Position numbers and translations under genes: made by a program. From contig PHFL01000070.1 of assembly GCA_002794105.1 (NCBI GenBank), positions 34,297-98,296 on the forward strand: a DNA stretch of 64,000 bases, written 5' to 3'. The notes below the pieces were generated by a model that was not told the DNA's origin, ran no database searches, and was given only the letters and a program-made list of their open reading frames with translations. This DNA comes from Candidatus Thermochlorobacter aerophilus. Its GTDB lineage: Bacteria > Bacteroidota > Chlorobiia > Chlorobiales > Thermochlorobacteraceae. Below, one piece after another: positions 1-9,897 of the stretch. How positions within the stretch are numbered: position 1 is the stretch's first letter; each line of letters opens with the position of its first letter.

Positions 1-33
1 TATTGGTACAGCTTGAGCCGTGAGAGATGGCAG

Positions 34-90
34 AGAAAAAGAGCCTCGAAGCATTAGCATTTACATTGGTGGCAATACTTCGAGGCTCTT
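34..90 (-). terminator. Rho-independent terminator (minus strand)
   Basis: A 13-bp perfect inverted repeat (39-51 with 78-90) extends to 16 of 17 pairs. On the minus strand it is followed by a T-rich run (complement of 34-40). It lies about 160 bp beyond the stop of the minus-strand gene at 248-655 and probably ends that transcript. The 26-nt loop is longer than usual, so the call is moderate. The rest of 1-247 holds nothing else I can support. Confidence 0.55.
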
Positions 91-247
91 GAAGTGAGGT
101 AAAAATTGAGCTCATATAAACGGTGCAGACAAGTTACTGCAAAGTGCAGCGGCAAAGTCAAGCGGCTAAGTTCAAGTGCTGAACAAGCCCAAGACAGGAA
201 TCAGGATGAATGTGAAGCACTGCACAATAGACATGCCCTTGCTCGAT

Positions 248-655
248 TTACTCATTCAGACGACGAAACCATCGTGAGAGAGTGCGCTTCAGCTGGCGCA
301 TAGTTCGGCGTAGTGAAAAGCGAGCTAACACTTCATCTTCAGAGCTTTCAAGGAAACGCTCGCAGTACTCTTTGAGGTTCATCTGCATACGAAGCTGGAG
401 GCGACGGTAGCGCATTTCACCGAAGAAGTGAGCAATATCGCGCTCATTGGCTTGACGCATGCGCACTTGCGATTCATAGTCACAGTTTTCTCTGACGCGC
501 CGCATTTCTTCTAAGCGCTCTTTAAGATAGGCGATTTCCTTGCGTGTCAGCTCGCCCGAGTAAATGTAGAGCTCGGGAATTTCAAGGAAATCAAAATTAT
601 CGAGTTGAATGTTGGAGAGCAGTTTTTCATTGCGCTTGTCAACTTTGCCGGTCAT
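248..655 (-). CDS. Small charged hypothetical protein (135 aa)
   Basis: I do not recognise this family. The protein is soluble, rich in Arg, Glu and Leu, and predicted mostly helical, with a very basic C-terminus of several Arg-rich turns. There is no signal peptide or membrane segment. The ATG at 655 has a strong ribosome-binding site (GGGAGG) about 8 nt upstream, which supports it as a real gene. It stands alone, separated from the methyltransferase gene on the same strand by about 100 bp, and is followed by a candidate terminator at 34-90. Confidence 0.6.
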   Translation of the reverse strand: MTGKVDKRNEKLLSNIQLDNFDFLEIPELYIYSGELTRKEIAYLKERLEEMRRVRENCDYESQVRMRQANERDIAHFFGEMRYRRLQLRMQMNLKEYCERFLESSEDEVLARFSLRRTMRQLKRTLSRWFRRLNE

Positions 656-751
656 GTTACTTCCTCCCTTCCAGCGGATTTAAAAAGTGGGATATAGCAG
701 GCAAAATTTGACAAACTATATTGTGATTTCAAAACGAGTGGCAAGAAATGG

Positions 752-1558
752 TTATGCAGCTTTATAGGCGCGGCGAATTTCGTAAAGCGTGAGCACAGGA
801 ATAGTCTCAGCCTTTATGAAGCCAGCTTCGCGCATCATCATGGTCAAGTTGCCTTTGAGAAAATCCTCTGCATATGGCTCAAGAAAGAGCATGCTGCTGA
901 TGTGCCCACCAATCTTTGACAACTCACTTGACTGTGCACCATCGAACACAATAAACACACCGTTAGGCTTGAGCACTCGCAATGCTTCGCGCATCACATT
1001 CAGGCCAGCACTGGGTGGCAACTCATGAAATAGAAGTGAAGCAGTAACGGCATCGAACGAGTTGTCTTCAAACGGCAGATGCTCGGCATTAGCATGGAGG
1101 AAAGTGATGTTATAAAATGAGCGCGCCTTGAGCTTTGCTGCAGCAATCATGTAGGGAGAAAGGTCAATGCCTGTGATGTGTGCATGTGGCAAGTGCTCTG
1201 CAATGAAGCGAGTTGCTGTGCCCGTGCCGCAACCTAAATCCAAAACATTGCTGACATCTTTTGGAAAGGTCTGTGCAAGGGTTGTGCGCAAGTAGGTCTC
1301 GCTAGGAAAGAGAATCTTGTTAGTGATGGGGTCATATGTAATTGCGGCATCTTTGTTGAGATAGCCACCATCGACACTGTGAAAATCTTGTAAATAGTAT
1401 TCTGGGTAGTGCAAATCTGGATTGGCGACTTTTTCAGCCTCGGCTTGCAAGTCAACACCATCAAAAATGCGTTCAGTCAGCAGCGGTCGCAGCCATGCTT
1501 CGTTGGCTTCGAGAAAATTGACAATACCTTGCTGAATAAAGTTGCGAGCAACTTTCAT
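752..1558 (-). CDS. Class I SAM-dependent methyltransferase (UbiE/COQ5-like fold)
   Basis: Transfers a methyl group from S-adenosylmethionine; the substrate cannot be read from sequence. The SAM-binding motif I (DLGCGTGTATRF) is clear near the middle, followed by an acidic end of strand two (GIDLSPYMIAAA), a motif-II-like stretch (FDAVTASLLFHEL) and a post-motif helix (ALRVLKPNG). The frame extends upstream to 1624, but the first sensible ATG is at 1558 (MKVARNF); the extra 22 residues look like leader translation. The N-terminal 100 residues are not part of the core fold and may set specificity. No biosynthetic partner is adjacent. Confidence 0.75.
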   Translation of the reverse strand: MKVARNFIQQGIVNFLEANEAWLRPLLTERIFDGVDLQAEAEKVANPDLHYPEYYLQDFHSVDGGYLNKDAAITYDPITNKILFPSETYLRTTLAQTFPKDVSNVLDLGCGTGTATRFIAEHLPHAHITGIDLSPYMIAAAKLKARSFYNITFLHANAEHLPFEDNSFDAVTASLLFHELPPSAGLNVMREALRVLKPNGVFIVFDGAQSSELSKIGGHISSMLFLEPYAEDFLKGNLTMMMREAGFIKAETIPVLTLYEIRRAYKAA

Positions 1559-2110
1559 ACTGCAGAAGATAAGCGTTGTAGAAAGGTAGTAACTGTAACG
1601 ACAATCTCTGGTTCGACGTTTCAAAAAGTGCTACGAGAGAGCTTGTGTGCTCAATAAGCTGAGCAACAGCAACATGGAACGCACTCTGCCTTCCAGCAGT
1701 ATCAGAAAAGAATCCAAAGCGGAAAGATGCAAAATTTCTCAGTTGTGCTAATTGATGATTGCGAGCTATTGCGTCTCTCAAGGGTATTCAATCAAAGTTA
1801 GCTTATGCAAAATAAAGAGAGTTCTCACCACGATGCTTGCAGACAATGAGGAACGGTCTGCAGAGAAGAGCTCATCAAATGTTCTGTTGTAATTCTTCCT
1901 TGAATCGTATAGCACTGTTATGGTGCACAAAAGAGTGTTGGAGCCTGTGTTGGAGCCTGAATCAAATCGGGCAGGTCTTGCATTGAAAAATTTTTTGCAC
2001 TATACTCGAGCTGAGCACAAAAGAAAAGCAGTGCAGGCGTTGCACAAGCCGCAAGAGCACACTGCACTGATGACACAAGATCACTCTATCACAAAACAAC
2101 AAAACAAGCG
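1559..2110. other. Divergent intergenic region
   Basis: About 550 bp between the methyltransferase (minus) and the SusC-like gene (plus). Small frames here (for example 1920-2114) have no family resemblance and no good start site. The only signals I see are a short direct repeat of TGTTGGAGCCTG at 1936-1959 and the promoter candidate at 1978-2006. Confidence 0.5.
1978..2006 (+). promoter_or_regulatory. Candidate sigma70-type promoter for susC-like gene
   Basis: TTGCAT at 1978-1983 and TATACT at 2001-2006 are separated by exactly 17 bp, about 105 bp upstream of the SusC-like start. The match is to the general bacterial consensus. Bacteroidota often use a different -7/-33 pattern, so this is a candidate only. 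Confidence 0.4.
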
Positions 2111-5100
2111 ATGAAGAGAGCGATACTATGCTTCGTAGCATTATTTTGGCTGAGCGCGCTTAGCCAAGCACAGCAGCAGACTCAAACCATCTCTGGTCGA
2201 GTCATAGATGCTGAAACAAAGGAAGGATTGCCCGGTGCTGTGGTCTCCATTCCAGCCCTGCGCATCGGCAGCTCAACGAACGCTAATGGCGAATACTCCT
2301 TCAAGGCACCAGTGGGGAAGCATACCGTTGAAGTCAAACTCATCGGCTATGAATCCAAATCCCAAACCATTACGCTGACAGCCGATGAACCCGTCAGACT
2401 GGATTTTGCCCTCAGAGTCAAAGCCTCACAAGCTGAAGAGGTCGTGGTCTTGGGTCTGTCTGGTGAAATTGAACGCAACAAGCTGGGCGCAGCAGTCGGC
2501 ACGGTCTCTGGTGAGCGCATCAATAACATTGCCTCACCAGCGGCAATTGACGGACTGTCTGGGCAAGTAACTGGTATTCAGGTCACGCGCGGTTCTGGCG
2601 TGCCCGGTGGCTCAACTTTTATCACCGTTCGTGGTCCAAAATCCATCCGGGGCAGCTCAGAGCCAGTCTACATTGTGGATGGTGTCATCATTGACAACTC
2701 TCAAACCAGCCCAAACCAAGCGGCTGTGGATGCTGGGGCGCGTGCGATTGACATCAATCCGCAAGACATTGAATCGATCGAGGTGTTGAAAGGTCCGGCG
2801 GCGGCGGCGATTTATGGTGCAGTGGCGGGCAATGGTGTCATCATCATCAACACCAAGAAGGGCAAGTATAACAGCAACGAGCGCCCGACGAAAATCAACG
2901 TGGCTGGGTTTTATGAGACATCCAGTCCGTTGGGTTCAATTGATTTGCAGAAGGAATACGGTCAGGGCGTCAATGGCATTGCTGGACCGAATGCTTATCG
3001 AGAACCTGGGCCTGGAGAGACGCGTGGAACACCGGGCGTTGCGCTATCTTGGGGACCGAGGATACAGCCGGGTCAGCCTGTGTATGACCAGCTGAATGGG
3101 ATTTTTCGCACGCCGAACAGTTTTCAGCAAACCATCAGCGTGTCGGGCGCGGCGTCATACTTTGACTACTATGTAGGGGGCACCTTTGACCAGAATCAAG
3201 GGGTGTTCAGAAACTCGGACCTAAACAGGAGTAACTTTCGTGCAAATGTAGGATTTACGCTGCTGCCTGGGGTGCGTTATACTACCACAAACAACTATAT
3301 TATTTCACAGACACTCATCCCCACCGTTGGAAACAGCATTTCGGGTATCTACCTGAGCGCGTTGCGCACACCGCCGACCTTTGACAACACTCGCGCATAT
3401 GAGCCAGACGGCTCACAGCGGCGTTATGGACCGTACGACAACCCAATTTGGACGCAAGAGAACAACTCCTACACGTCACGGTTGAGTCGTTTCATTCACA
3501 ACTCGGCGTTGAACTGGGATATTTATCAAGAACCAACTTCAGGGTTGTTCTTGGGTGCAAGAGCACAGTTGGGCTTAGACCGCTATGACCAGACGAATGT
3601 CTATATCTTGGCGCGTGGCGCAAGAGATGCGAACTTCGGTCCTGGCGGTGCGGGTGCAATTGTTACAGACCCGCGTTTTGACAATCAGTTGAATCTAGAA
3701 TTTTCGGCGACGGCGAAGTATAACTTTACCAAAGACATTCGGGCGACGCTGATTGCGGGCGGGCAGTATATTTCGCTTCGTCGTGATGCCATCAATGCAC
3801 AAACAAACGACATTTCACCCTTCTTCAGTCAGTTGAATTCAGGTGCAACACAAGTTGCCTCATCATCTCGTGTGGAATCGGTGCTCATAGGGCAGTTTGG
3901 ACAACTGACGGTGGATGTCTTTGACCGTATTGCTTTGACGGCGAGTTTGCGGCGAGATGGGTCATCGGCGTTTGGGACGAGTCAGCCGTTTTCTTTCTTC
4001 CCGAAGGCTGGGTTGTCATACAATCTTGGTCAGGAGAGTTTCATGGAGGGTTTGAAGGGGATTGTGGATAATGTGGTGATTCGTGCTGCATATGGGGAGT
4101 CGGGTTCGCCGACGCAGCCTGACCCATATGCTACAAACTTTCTTTACACCTCAGGCGGCATTACAGGCTCATTTGCAAGAGGCACATGGTCGAACCGCTT
4201 AGGCTTTGCGGGTATCAATGCCTCAACGGTCGGTGGAGCGACACAAGATGTTCGTCCAGAACGGTTAGTAGAACGTGAGATTGGGCTAAACTTGGGATTT
4301 TGGAACAACCGCATCAATGTAGAGGCAAACTACTATGTACAGACCATATTTGATATGATTGTCTCATTCCCTGTGCCAATTTCCACGGGATATAACTCTG
4401 TGCTTCGCAATGCAGTATCTATGACCAATCAAGGCTTCGAGCTGGCAATTCAGGGCACGATTCTCAACACGCCTGAGTTGACATGGAATGCGACGATTAA
4501 CTACACGCGCTTCAACAATGTGGTCAATTCTCTATCAGGAGCAGCACCAATTTCGTTAGGAGGCTTTACAGGCATCGCCGAGCCATATGTCAATGCGGGC
4601 CAACCATATGGTGCACTTTTAGTGCCGGGCTGGCTGCGAGACCAGAATGGAAATATTGTGCGTTCAGGTCGAACATGGGTGCAGGTTGATGCAAACGGCA
4701 ATATGGTGCGAGATGCCAACAACCGTGTCATCAGCGTGGCGCCCAATTCGCCAAATTCCCGGTTGGTGGTATCTGGCGCATTCAGCACCCGTGATGTTGC
4801 CAATAACGGTGCAATCGCAGGACTGATCGGCGCGCCAGTGCAAGACGCACAGCCCATATTCGGTGCAGCTAACCCGTACCCAGCTTACACCTTGGCTGTG
4901 CGCAACGACTTTCGCATCTTGAAGAACCTTTCCATCAGCATCCTGTTTGATGGCGTGTTTGGTAACCAAATCTTCAACGGCACGCAAGGTGGTCTAATCA
5001 ACTTTGGAACTTGGGGACCGACCAGAGACCGTGAAGAACCTGCTTTCTTCGAGGGTGAGCCCATCATTGTGGACCCTGCACGCACAACGCCACTCACGCT

Positions 5101-5440
5101 GTTTGGAGTAACCTATCAGCCTGGGCAGCAAGTGCAAAGAACAGTGCTGTATCGTGGGTTTTTGAGTGGATTTATTATTGCCGAGCCGCACATACAGGAT
5201 GGGAGTTTTCTGCGCCTCAGGGATGTAACGATTCAATACAATTGGGATATTTTGAAGGACTTTGGCATCAGCCAAGTGACATTCATTTTCTCGGGGCGTA
5301 ATCTTGCAACATTTTTCAAGAGCTACACAGGCTATGACCCTGAAGTCAACACCTTCGGTAACTCAAATGCGCGCGGCATTGACTGGTTCCAGTTTGCGCA
5401 GATTCGCTCTCTGCGTTTTGGTGTGCAGCTCACATACTAA
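2111..5440 (+). CDS. SusC/RagA-family TonB-dependent outer-membrane receptor
   Basis: Energy-dependent import of a large nutrient (glycan, peptide or similar) across the outer membrane, working with the SusD-like lid protein encoded next. A signal peptide covers about residues 1-20 (cleavage after SQA). Residues about 27-107 form the carboxypeptidase-regulatory-like domain typical of SusC proteins (ISGRVIDAETKEGLPGAVV). A plug domain follows (YIVDGVIID, then DIESIEVLKGPAAAAIYG), then a long beta-barrel ending in FGVQLTY with a C-terminal aromatic. The length of 1109 aa is normal for the family. The SusD-like gene starts 72 bp downstream on the same strand. No glycoside hydrolase or peptidase is adjacent, so the substrate is open. 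Confidence 0.95.
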   Translation: MKRAILCFVALFWLSALSQAQQQTQTISGRVIDAETKEGLPGAVVSIPALRIGSSTNANGEYSFKAPVGKHTVEVKLIGYESKSQTITLTADEPVRLDFALRVKASQAEEVVVLGLSGEIERNKLGAAVGTVSGERINNIASPAAIDGLSGQVTGIQVTRGSGVPGGSTFITVRGPKSIRGSSEPVYIVDGVIIDNSQTSPNQAAVDAGARAIDINPQDIESIEVLKGPAAAAIYGAVAGNGVIIINTKKGKYNSNERPTKINVAGFYETSSPLGSIDLQKEYGQGVNGIAGPNAYREPGPGETRGTPGVALSWGPRIQPGQPVYDQLNGIFRTPNSFQQTISVSGAASYFDYYVGGTFDQNQGVFRNSDLNRSNFRANVGFTLLPGVRYTTTNNYIISQTLIPTVGNSISGIYLSALRTPPTFDNTRAYEPDGSQRRYGPYDNPIWTQENNSYTSRLSRFIHNSALNWDIYQEPTSGLFLGARAQLGLDRYDQTNVYILARGARDANFGPGGAGAIVTDPRFDNQLNLEFSATAKYNFTKDIRATLIAGGQYISLRRDAINAQTNDISPFFSQLNSGATQVASSSRVESVLIGQFGQLTVDVFDRIALTASLRRDGSSAFGTSQPFSFFPKAGLSYNLGQESFMEGLKGIVDNVVIRAAYGESGSPTQPDPYATNFLYTSGGITGSFARGTWSNRLGFAGINASTVGGATQDVRPERLVEREIGLNLGFWNNRINVEANYYVQTIFDMIVSFPVPISTGYNSVLRNAVSMTNQGFELAIQGTILNTPELTWNATINYTRFNNVVNSLSGAAPISLGGFTGIAEPYVNAGQPYGALLVPGWLRDQNGNIVRSGRTWVQVDANGNMVRDANNRVISVAPNSPNSRLVVSGAFSTRDVANNGAIAGLIGAPVQDAQPIFGAANPYPAYTLAVRNDFRILKNLSISILFDGVFGNQIFNGTQGGLINFGTWGPTRDREEPAFFEGEPIIVDPARTTPLTLFGVTYQPGQQVQRTVLYRGFLSGFIIAEPHIQDGSFLRLRDVTIQYNWDILKDFGISQVTFIFSGRNLATFFKSYTGYDPEVNTFGNSNARGIDWFQFAQIRSLRFGVQLTY

Positions 5441-5512
5441 AATTAGAAATTCGTAACTGTTCTCCTTTGCAGAAAAGACAAATCACTAATAAACTTCGTC
5501 AGAAGAGAAACT

Positions 5513-7024
5513 ATGAAAAACCGATTACCATTCAAGCTTCGCCTTGCCAGTATGGTCGCAGTTGCTATGCTATGCATACAGAGCGGCTGCAGCGTAGACC
5601 CAAACCTGAACAACTCACCTAATGCGCCAAATGAAGCCGTTATTGGCACAATTGATGGACTCAATGCGCTGACCGTAGGCTTGATTTCAGGCGGCGGAGA
5701 TTTCTACTCTGGTGACCGTGCAATGTTTGCCTCAATTTGGACATGGCAAATCATCAATGCCGACGGGCGCTCACAAATTTTGCAGTGGAACGACTACGCC
5801 CAGTCGGTCGTCAATGAATTTAACCTCATCTGGCTACAAGGCTATCAGGTCGTCAAATCCGCTAACGACATTTTGCGCATTGCGCCAACCGTATCCATGC
5901 CCAGTGAATTGCGCAACACTTACATGGGCATTGCCTTCTGGTATAAAGCGCTGGCATTAGGCGAATTGGCAGCACTCTTTGGCTCTATCCCGATTCAGAG
6001 CTTAGAGGATGCAGGCGACTTTATCAAGCGCTTCGACCCGCCGCCATTTGTCAGTCAGGCTGAAGCCTATAGGCAAGTTCAAATCAATTTGGATTCAGCG
6101 TTAGCACGCTTTAGCGCTGGAACGGTTGCCCTGCCACAAGACCTTATCTACGGCGGTAACCGCGCCAACTGGATTGCAGCAACGCGCTCGCTCAAAGCAC
6201 GCTACTTTTTGCATGTCAAGAATTACACGGAAGCACTCACAAATGCTAATGCTGGACTTTCGGGTAACACACCAAGCGTCAGAGCACGTGCCAATGCCTC
6301 GAATCCTAATGAAAATGCGCTCTTTGGTAGATTTTTAGCTAATGAGCAAGGCTTTCCTGTGCGCGCTGACAAATACTTCATGGATATTCTACAGAACAGA
6401 GATGAGATTTCAGGACCGAATGCACTTTCTCGCGCAGCAGGAGACGACGGCAAAATTGACACTCGAATCCCACGCTACTTTGAAGCCCCAACTGCCTCGC
6501 CAGCGCGTGGCTCATTCTTCGGCTATGCATATGTGCCGAACCGATTCAGCGCCCGCACAGGCAATACCCAGCGCGATTCAGCAGAACGCTCACCGGCAGG
6601 AGCGGCTTTCCTCAATAGAGCGCCGGGCGGATACGGCAACATCGGTACCGATTTCCCCATCATGAGTGCCGTAGAGACTGATTTCATTCGTGCAGAGTGT
6701 CTGGCACGCACAGGTGCCTTAGATAGTGCCATCACACTGCTGAATCGACTCAGGGCATTAGGAGGCTTAGGAGACTACCGCGGACCAAGAGAACAATTGG
6801 ATGTGGTTAGAGAAATCCTGCGCCAAAAATACATCGCTCTGTTCCTTGAAGGACAAGCATACCACGATATGCGCCGCACCAACACCTTGCCACGCCGTGC
6901 TGATGGCGGCGGTAGAGCGCCTCTGCGCTTTACATACCCGATTAACGAACGTCTGCGTCGACCTGATGTCCCAGCCGACAATGACGCGCTGGTCTCAGCG
7001 CTGGTCGGAAATTCTATCTTGTAG
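5513..7024 (+). CDS. SusD/RagB-family nutrient-binding lipoprotein
   Basis: Surface lipoprotein that captures substrate and caps the SusC barrel. The signal peptide ends in IQSGC, so Cys26 should be lipidated. The helical body shows SusD hallmarks, including a TPR-like repeat region and, near the C-terminus, EILRQKYIALFLEGQAYHD followed by MRRT. The length of 503 aa is typical. It is co-directional with the SusC-like gene, and a strong terminator follows at 7049-7086, which suggests a two-gene operon. Binding specificity is not readable. Confidence 0.92.
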   Translation: MKNRLPFKLRLASMVAVAMLCIQSGCSVDPNLNNSPNAPNEAVIGTIDGLNALTVGLISGGGDFYSGDRAMFASIWTWQIINADGRSQILQWNDYAQSVVNEFNLIWLQGYQVVKSANDILRIAPTVSMPSELRNTYMGIAFWYKALALGELAALFGSIPIQSLEDAGDFIKRFDPPPFVSQAEAYRQVQINLDSALARFSAGTVALPQDLIYGGNRANWIAATRSLKARYFLHVKNYTEALTNANAGLSGNTPSVRARANASNPNENALFGRFLANEQGFPVRADKYFMDILQNRDEISGPNALSRAAGDDGKIDTRIPRYFEAPTASPARGSFFGYAYVPNRFSARTGNTQRDSAERSPAGAAFLNRAPGGYGNIGTDFPIMSAVETDFIRAECLARTGALDSAITLLNRLRALGGLGDYRGPREQLDVVREILRQKYIALFLEGQAYHDMRRTNTLPRRADGGGRAPLRFTYPINERLRRPDVPADNDALVSALVGNSIL

Positions 7025-7048
7025 CAGTTGTAGTGTTGAGTGACTTGC

Positions 7049-7086
7049 AAATGGCGCAGCAGAAGTGTTGCGCCATTTTCTTTTTT
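7049..7086 (+). terminator. Rho-independent terminator after susCD-like operon
   Basis: AAATGGCGCA (7049-7058) pairs perfectly with TGCGCCATTT (7069-7078) around a 10-nt loop and runs into a T-rich tail. It lies 25 bp after the SusD-like stop. Confidence 0.85.
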
Positions 7087-7136
7087 CAGAACTAATTTTG
7101 GTAGCATACTGGATTGCCTTCTTGAGGAAGTAGAAC

Positions 7137-8453
7137 ATGCGTCAATATCTGTTTCTGCTTAGTGCGCTACTCTGCATCTGGCAACCCATAGCGGCACAGA
7201 CAGCAAGCGAACTCTATGAGTCAGCACTTGCGCATCTTGCTAAAGATGCATACAGCGCCGCACTCATTGAGTTCGAGAAAGCGATTGCAAAAGACTCCGC
7301 CTACTGGCGTGCCTACTGGGGAAGAGGCTACACGCGCCTCATTTACCTGCAAGACACAGCCGCTGCCATGGCAGATTACAGCACTGCCATAGCCCTTGCA
7401 CCAAAAGAGGCAGACCTCTACTACTATCGTGGTCTGCTGCGACAAGAACTCTCACAACATGCACGTGCCAACATAGACTTCACACATGCCATACTGCTTA
7501 ACCCGAACAATCCAGACTACCTTTTTCAACGAGGGAGAAGTCGCTTAGCCATGCAAGAGTGGGCATTGGCTATTGAAGATTTCAGCGAGGTCTTAAAGCA
7601 TTTACCAGAGTCAAGTTCTGCCTACTTTTATCGCGGTTATGCAAAACTGAAGTTGGAAAAACCGCTTGATGCCATTGAAGACCTAACAGCCTCGCTATCG
7701 CTGTCAGAAACTGCCGATGCCTACTATCTGCGTGCAACGGCATATCGCAAACTGAACCAGTATCAAAATGCGTTGAGCGACCTCAATCGAGCGCTGCAAC
7801 GGCGACCAGCGTTTGCAGATGCATACTTTCTACGCGGCGTGATTAAAACGGAGATGGGACAAAAAGAAGAAGGCTTAGCAGACGCCACACTGGCAAGAAA
7901 ATTGGGTTTCCAACCAAATCGCCGTGAGACGAGAAAAATTAGCACCGTGGAAGATTCGCTCTATGTTTATGCCGCTCCTGAAATGGTCGTAGAAGCTGCT
8001 CGACCAGAATATCAAGAAGCTCTGCGCGACACAAAACAGCTGGCGCTGCGGGGACGAAATGCCTTGGCGACCAAAATCATCAGTGTGTCAGCGCCCATCA
8101 CCATCATGCCCTCTACGCCGCTTAGCCCAGTGAGCGCCTTCCAGACCGCAGACTGCAACAAACAAACACTCCTGATGCGGCGGCTCACCGAAGTGAACTT
8201 GCTATGCATCATGCGACTCTTGCGAGAAGAAACACGCTTGCTCAAAGACCCTATAGTCGATAATCTGGTGGCGCAAATGAGCGACATGGCAACCGAACTA
8301 GCCACCTTAGAAGACCATCTGCTACGAGGGGCAATGCCTGAGACCGCTGCAGCCATAGATAGGCAACGGCGAATACAGCTGCTGGTCAATGTGCAGCAAC
8401 TGATGAACGACCTACAAGACTATTTAGAGCAAAAGACTAAAAAGAGCCCGTAG
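7137..8453 (+). CDS. Exported TPR-repeat protein
   Basis: The N-terminus is a signal peptide (about residues 1-20, ending AAQ). Residues about 22-265 are consecutive tetratricopeptide repeats with the usual Tyr/Gly/Ala/Pro spacing (for example AYWRAYWGRGYTRL, ADLYYYRGLLRQEL and ADAYFLRGVIKTEM). The C-terminal 130 residues are helical, contain two Cys and match no domain I can name. TPR solenoids bind partner proteins, so a periplasmic scaffold role is plausible but not shown. It has its own upstream region after the SusD terminator, so co-transcription with that operon is unlikely. Confidence 0.8.
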   Translation: MRQYLFLLSALLCIWQPIAAQTASELYESALAHLAKDAYSAALIEFEKAIAKDSAYWRAYWGRGYTRLIYLQDTAAAMADYSTAIALAPKEADLYYYRGLLRQELSQHARANIDFTHAILLNPNNPDYLFQRGRSRLAMQEWALAIEDFSEVLKHLPESSSAYFYRGYAKLKLEKPLDAIEDLTASLSLSETADAYYLRATAYRKLNQYQNALSDLNRALQRRPAFADAYFLRGVIKTEMGQKEEGLADATLARKLGFQPNRRETRKISTVEDSLYVYAAPEMVVEAARPEYQEALRDTKQLALRGRNALATKIISVSAPITIMPSTPLSPVSAFQTADCNKQTLLMRRLTEVNLLCIMRLLREETRLLKDPIVDNLVAQMSDMATELATLEDHLLRGAMPETAAAIDRQRRIQLLVNVQQLMNDLQDYLEQKTKKSP

Positions 8454-8493
8454 CCGAAGCGCATCAAATAAGCTAAGCCAAGCAAAGGTAACC

Positions 8494-9771
8494 CTAAATG
8501 ACACCAAGTTCTTTACCGATTCTCTCAAACTCTGAGACAATTTTATCAAGCTGCCACTCTTCGTGTGTGGACATGTAGCTGGTGCGTAGCATTTCGTGTC
8601 CAGGCATGACACCAGGACGCACGAACGCATTTACAAAAATGCCAGCATCGTAGAGCTTACGCCAAAAGACAAGCGTCTTGTGTTGGTCACCAATAATGAC
8701 GGAAACGATAGCAGTACGTGCATCCATCAAGCGAAAGCCTAGAGATTTGAGGGCATTGCGAACACGGGTTGCATTTTTGATGAGCCGTTCAATATGCTCG
8801 GGCTCTTGCTGCATGATTTCCAGAGCTTTGAGTGCAGCAGCAACGCTAGCGGCAGTAGGTGAAGCGCTGAAAATTAAGGCAGGAGAGTGGTGCCTGATGT
8901 AGTTAATGACCGCCCGCTCGCCAGCAATAAACCCGCCGAGTGAAGCAAGACTCTTTGAAAAAGTGCCCATGATGAGGTCAACTTCTTTCTCTAAGCCAAA
9001 CTCTGAAGCTGTGCCGCGACCACCTTTCCCAATAACTCCGACAGCGTGAGCATCATCAACCATGATGCGCGCATTGTATTTTTTAGCTAAGCGGACGACT
9101 TCAGGAAGATTGACAATTGCACCGGAGACGGAAAATACGCCATCTGTGGCAATAAGCTTAGGCGCCTCGAGTGGAATTTTCTGTAGCACACGCTCCAAAT
9201 CTTCCATGTCGTTGTGCTTATAGCGCTCAACGTTCGCAGTAGCACCGCGAGCCATAAGGTTGGCGACAACAATGCACGCATGGTTATCTTTATCGCTAAT
9301 GATGTATTCGCCTCGACCTTGCACGAGCGTTGGAATAACGGCTTGCCCTGCCTGATAGCCCGTGCTGACAATCATGCAGTCTTCTTTGCCAAAAAATTCA
9401 GCAAGTTTTTCTTCAAGTTCAACATGTAATTTTACCGTGCCAGTAAGGTAGCGCGAGCCGGAGCAACTGGTGCCATACTTGTCAATCGCTTTTTTTGCCG
9501 CTTCCTTAACACGCGGGTCCGATGTGAGTCCTAAGTAGTTGTTAGACCCTGCCATGATGATTTTGCGCCCTTCAATCGTCACTATAGGACCCTCATTTTC
9601 TTCAAGCGGACGAAAATAAGGGTAGAGCCCTTGTGCTTTAATCTCATCAGCAATCGTGAAATCGTAGCACTTTTGGAATAAATCCTTAAGCTTTGGCGTG
9701 CTTTCAACAGTGCCGTTGTCGCGGTTGTGTGTATCAGAAGACGTTGTATCTATTGACCTATGGCTTTCCAT
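8494..9771 (-). CDS. spt: Serine palmitoyltransferase-like alpha-oxoamine synthase (PLP)
   Basis: PLP enzyme of the alpha-oxoamine synthase family that condenses an amino acid with an acyl-CoA. In Bacteroidota close relatives make 3-ketosphinganine, the first step of sphingolipid synthesis. Visible features are AGSNNYLGL near 74-82, the PLP-binding [10 protein letters not shown] near 239-248, and the Schiff-base Lys273 in [12 protein letters not shown]. The SPT-like YPYFRPLE segment sits near 50-57. An N-terminal extension of about 30 polar residues precedes the fold; no later in-frame ATG fits better. 2-Amino-3-ketobutyrate ligase or 8-amino-7-oxononanoate synthase are the alternatives. The N-terminal sequence favours SPT, and no threonine or biotin genes are nearby. 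Confidence 0.8.
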   Translation of the reverse strand: MESHRSIDTTSSDTHNRDNGTVESTPKLKDLFQKCYDFTIADEIKAQGLYPYFRPLEENEGPIVTIEGRKIIMAGSNNYLGLTSDPRVKEAAKKAIDKYGTSCSGSRYLTGTVKLHVELEEKLAEFFGKEDCMIVSTGYQAGQAVIPTLVQGRGEYIISDKDNHACIVVANLMARGATANVERYKHNDMEDLERVLQKIPLEAPKLIATDGVFSVSGAIVNLPEVVRLAKKYNARIMVDDAHAVGVIGKGGRGTASEFGLEKEVDLIMGTFSKSLASLGGFIAGERAVINYIRHHSPALIFSASPTAASVAAALKALEIMQQEPEHIERLIKNATRVRNALKSLGFRLMDARTAIVSVIIGDQHKTLVFWRKLYDAGIFVNAFVRPGVMPGHEMLRTSYMSTHEEWQLDKIVSEFERIGKELGVI

Positions 9772-9897
9772 GTGAAGATTGCTTAGTTGAAATCAGGAAG
9801 AGTTGAGTCTAAGATAGCATTGTCAAATCAATTCGTGAAATGTAGGCTACAAAATCAGCAGTGGAAAGTACGGAGGGTGCAGAGCGTTAGTCTCAAG

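Noticed and set aside
106..303. 65-codon open frame on the plus strand
   Set aside because: Low-complexity basic composition, no ribosome-binding site, and it overlaps the better-supported minus-strand gene at 248-655.
1920..2114. 64-codon frame just before the SusC-like gene
   Set aside because: It crosses the promoter candidate and its composition looks like random leader sequence.
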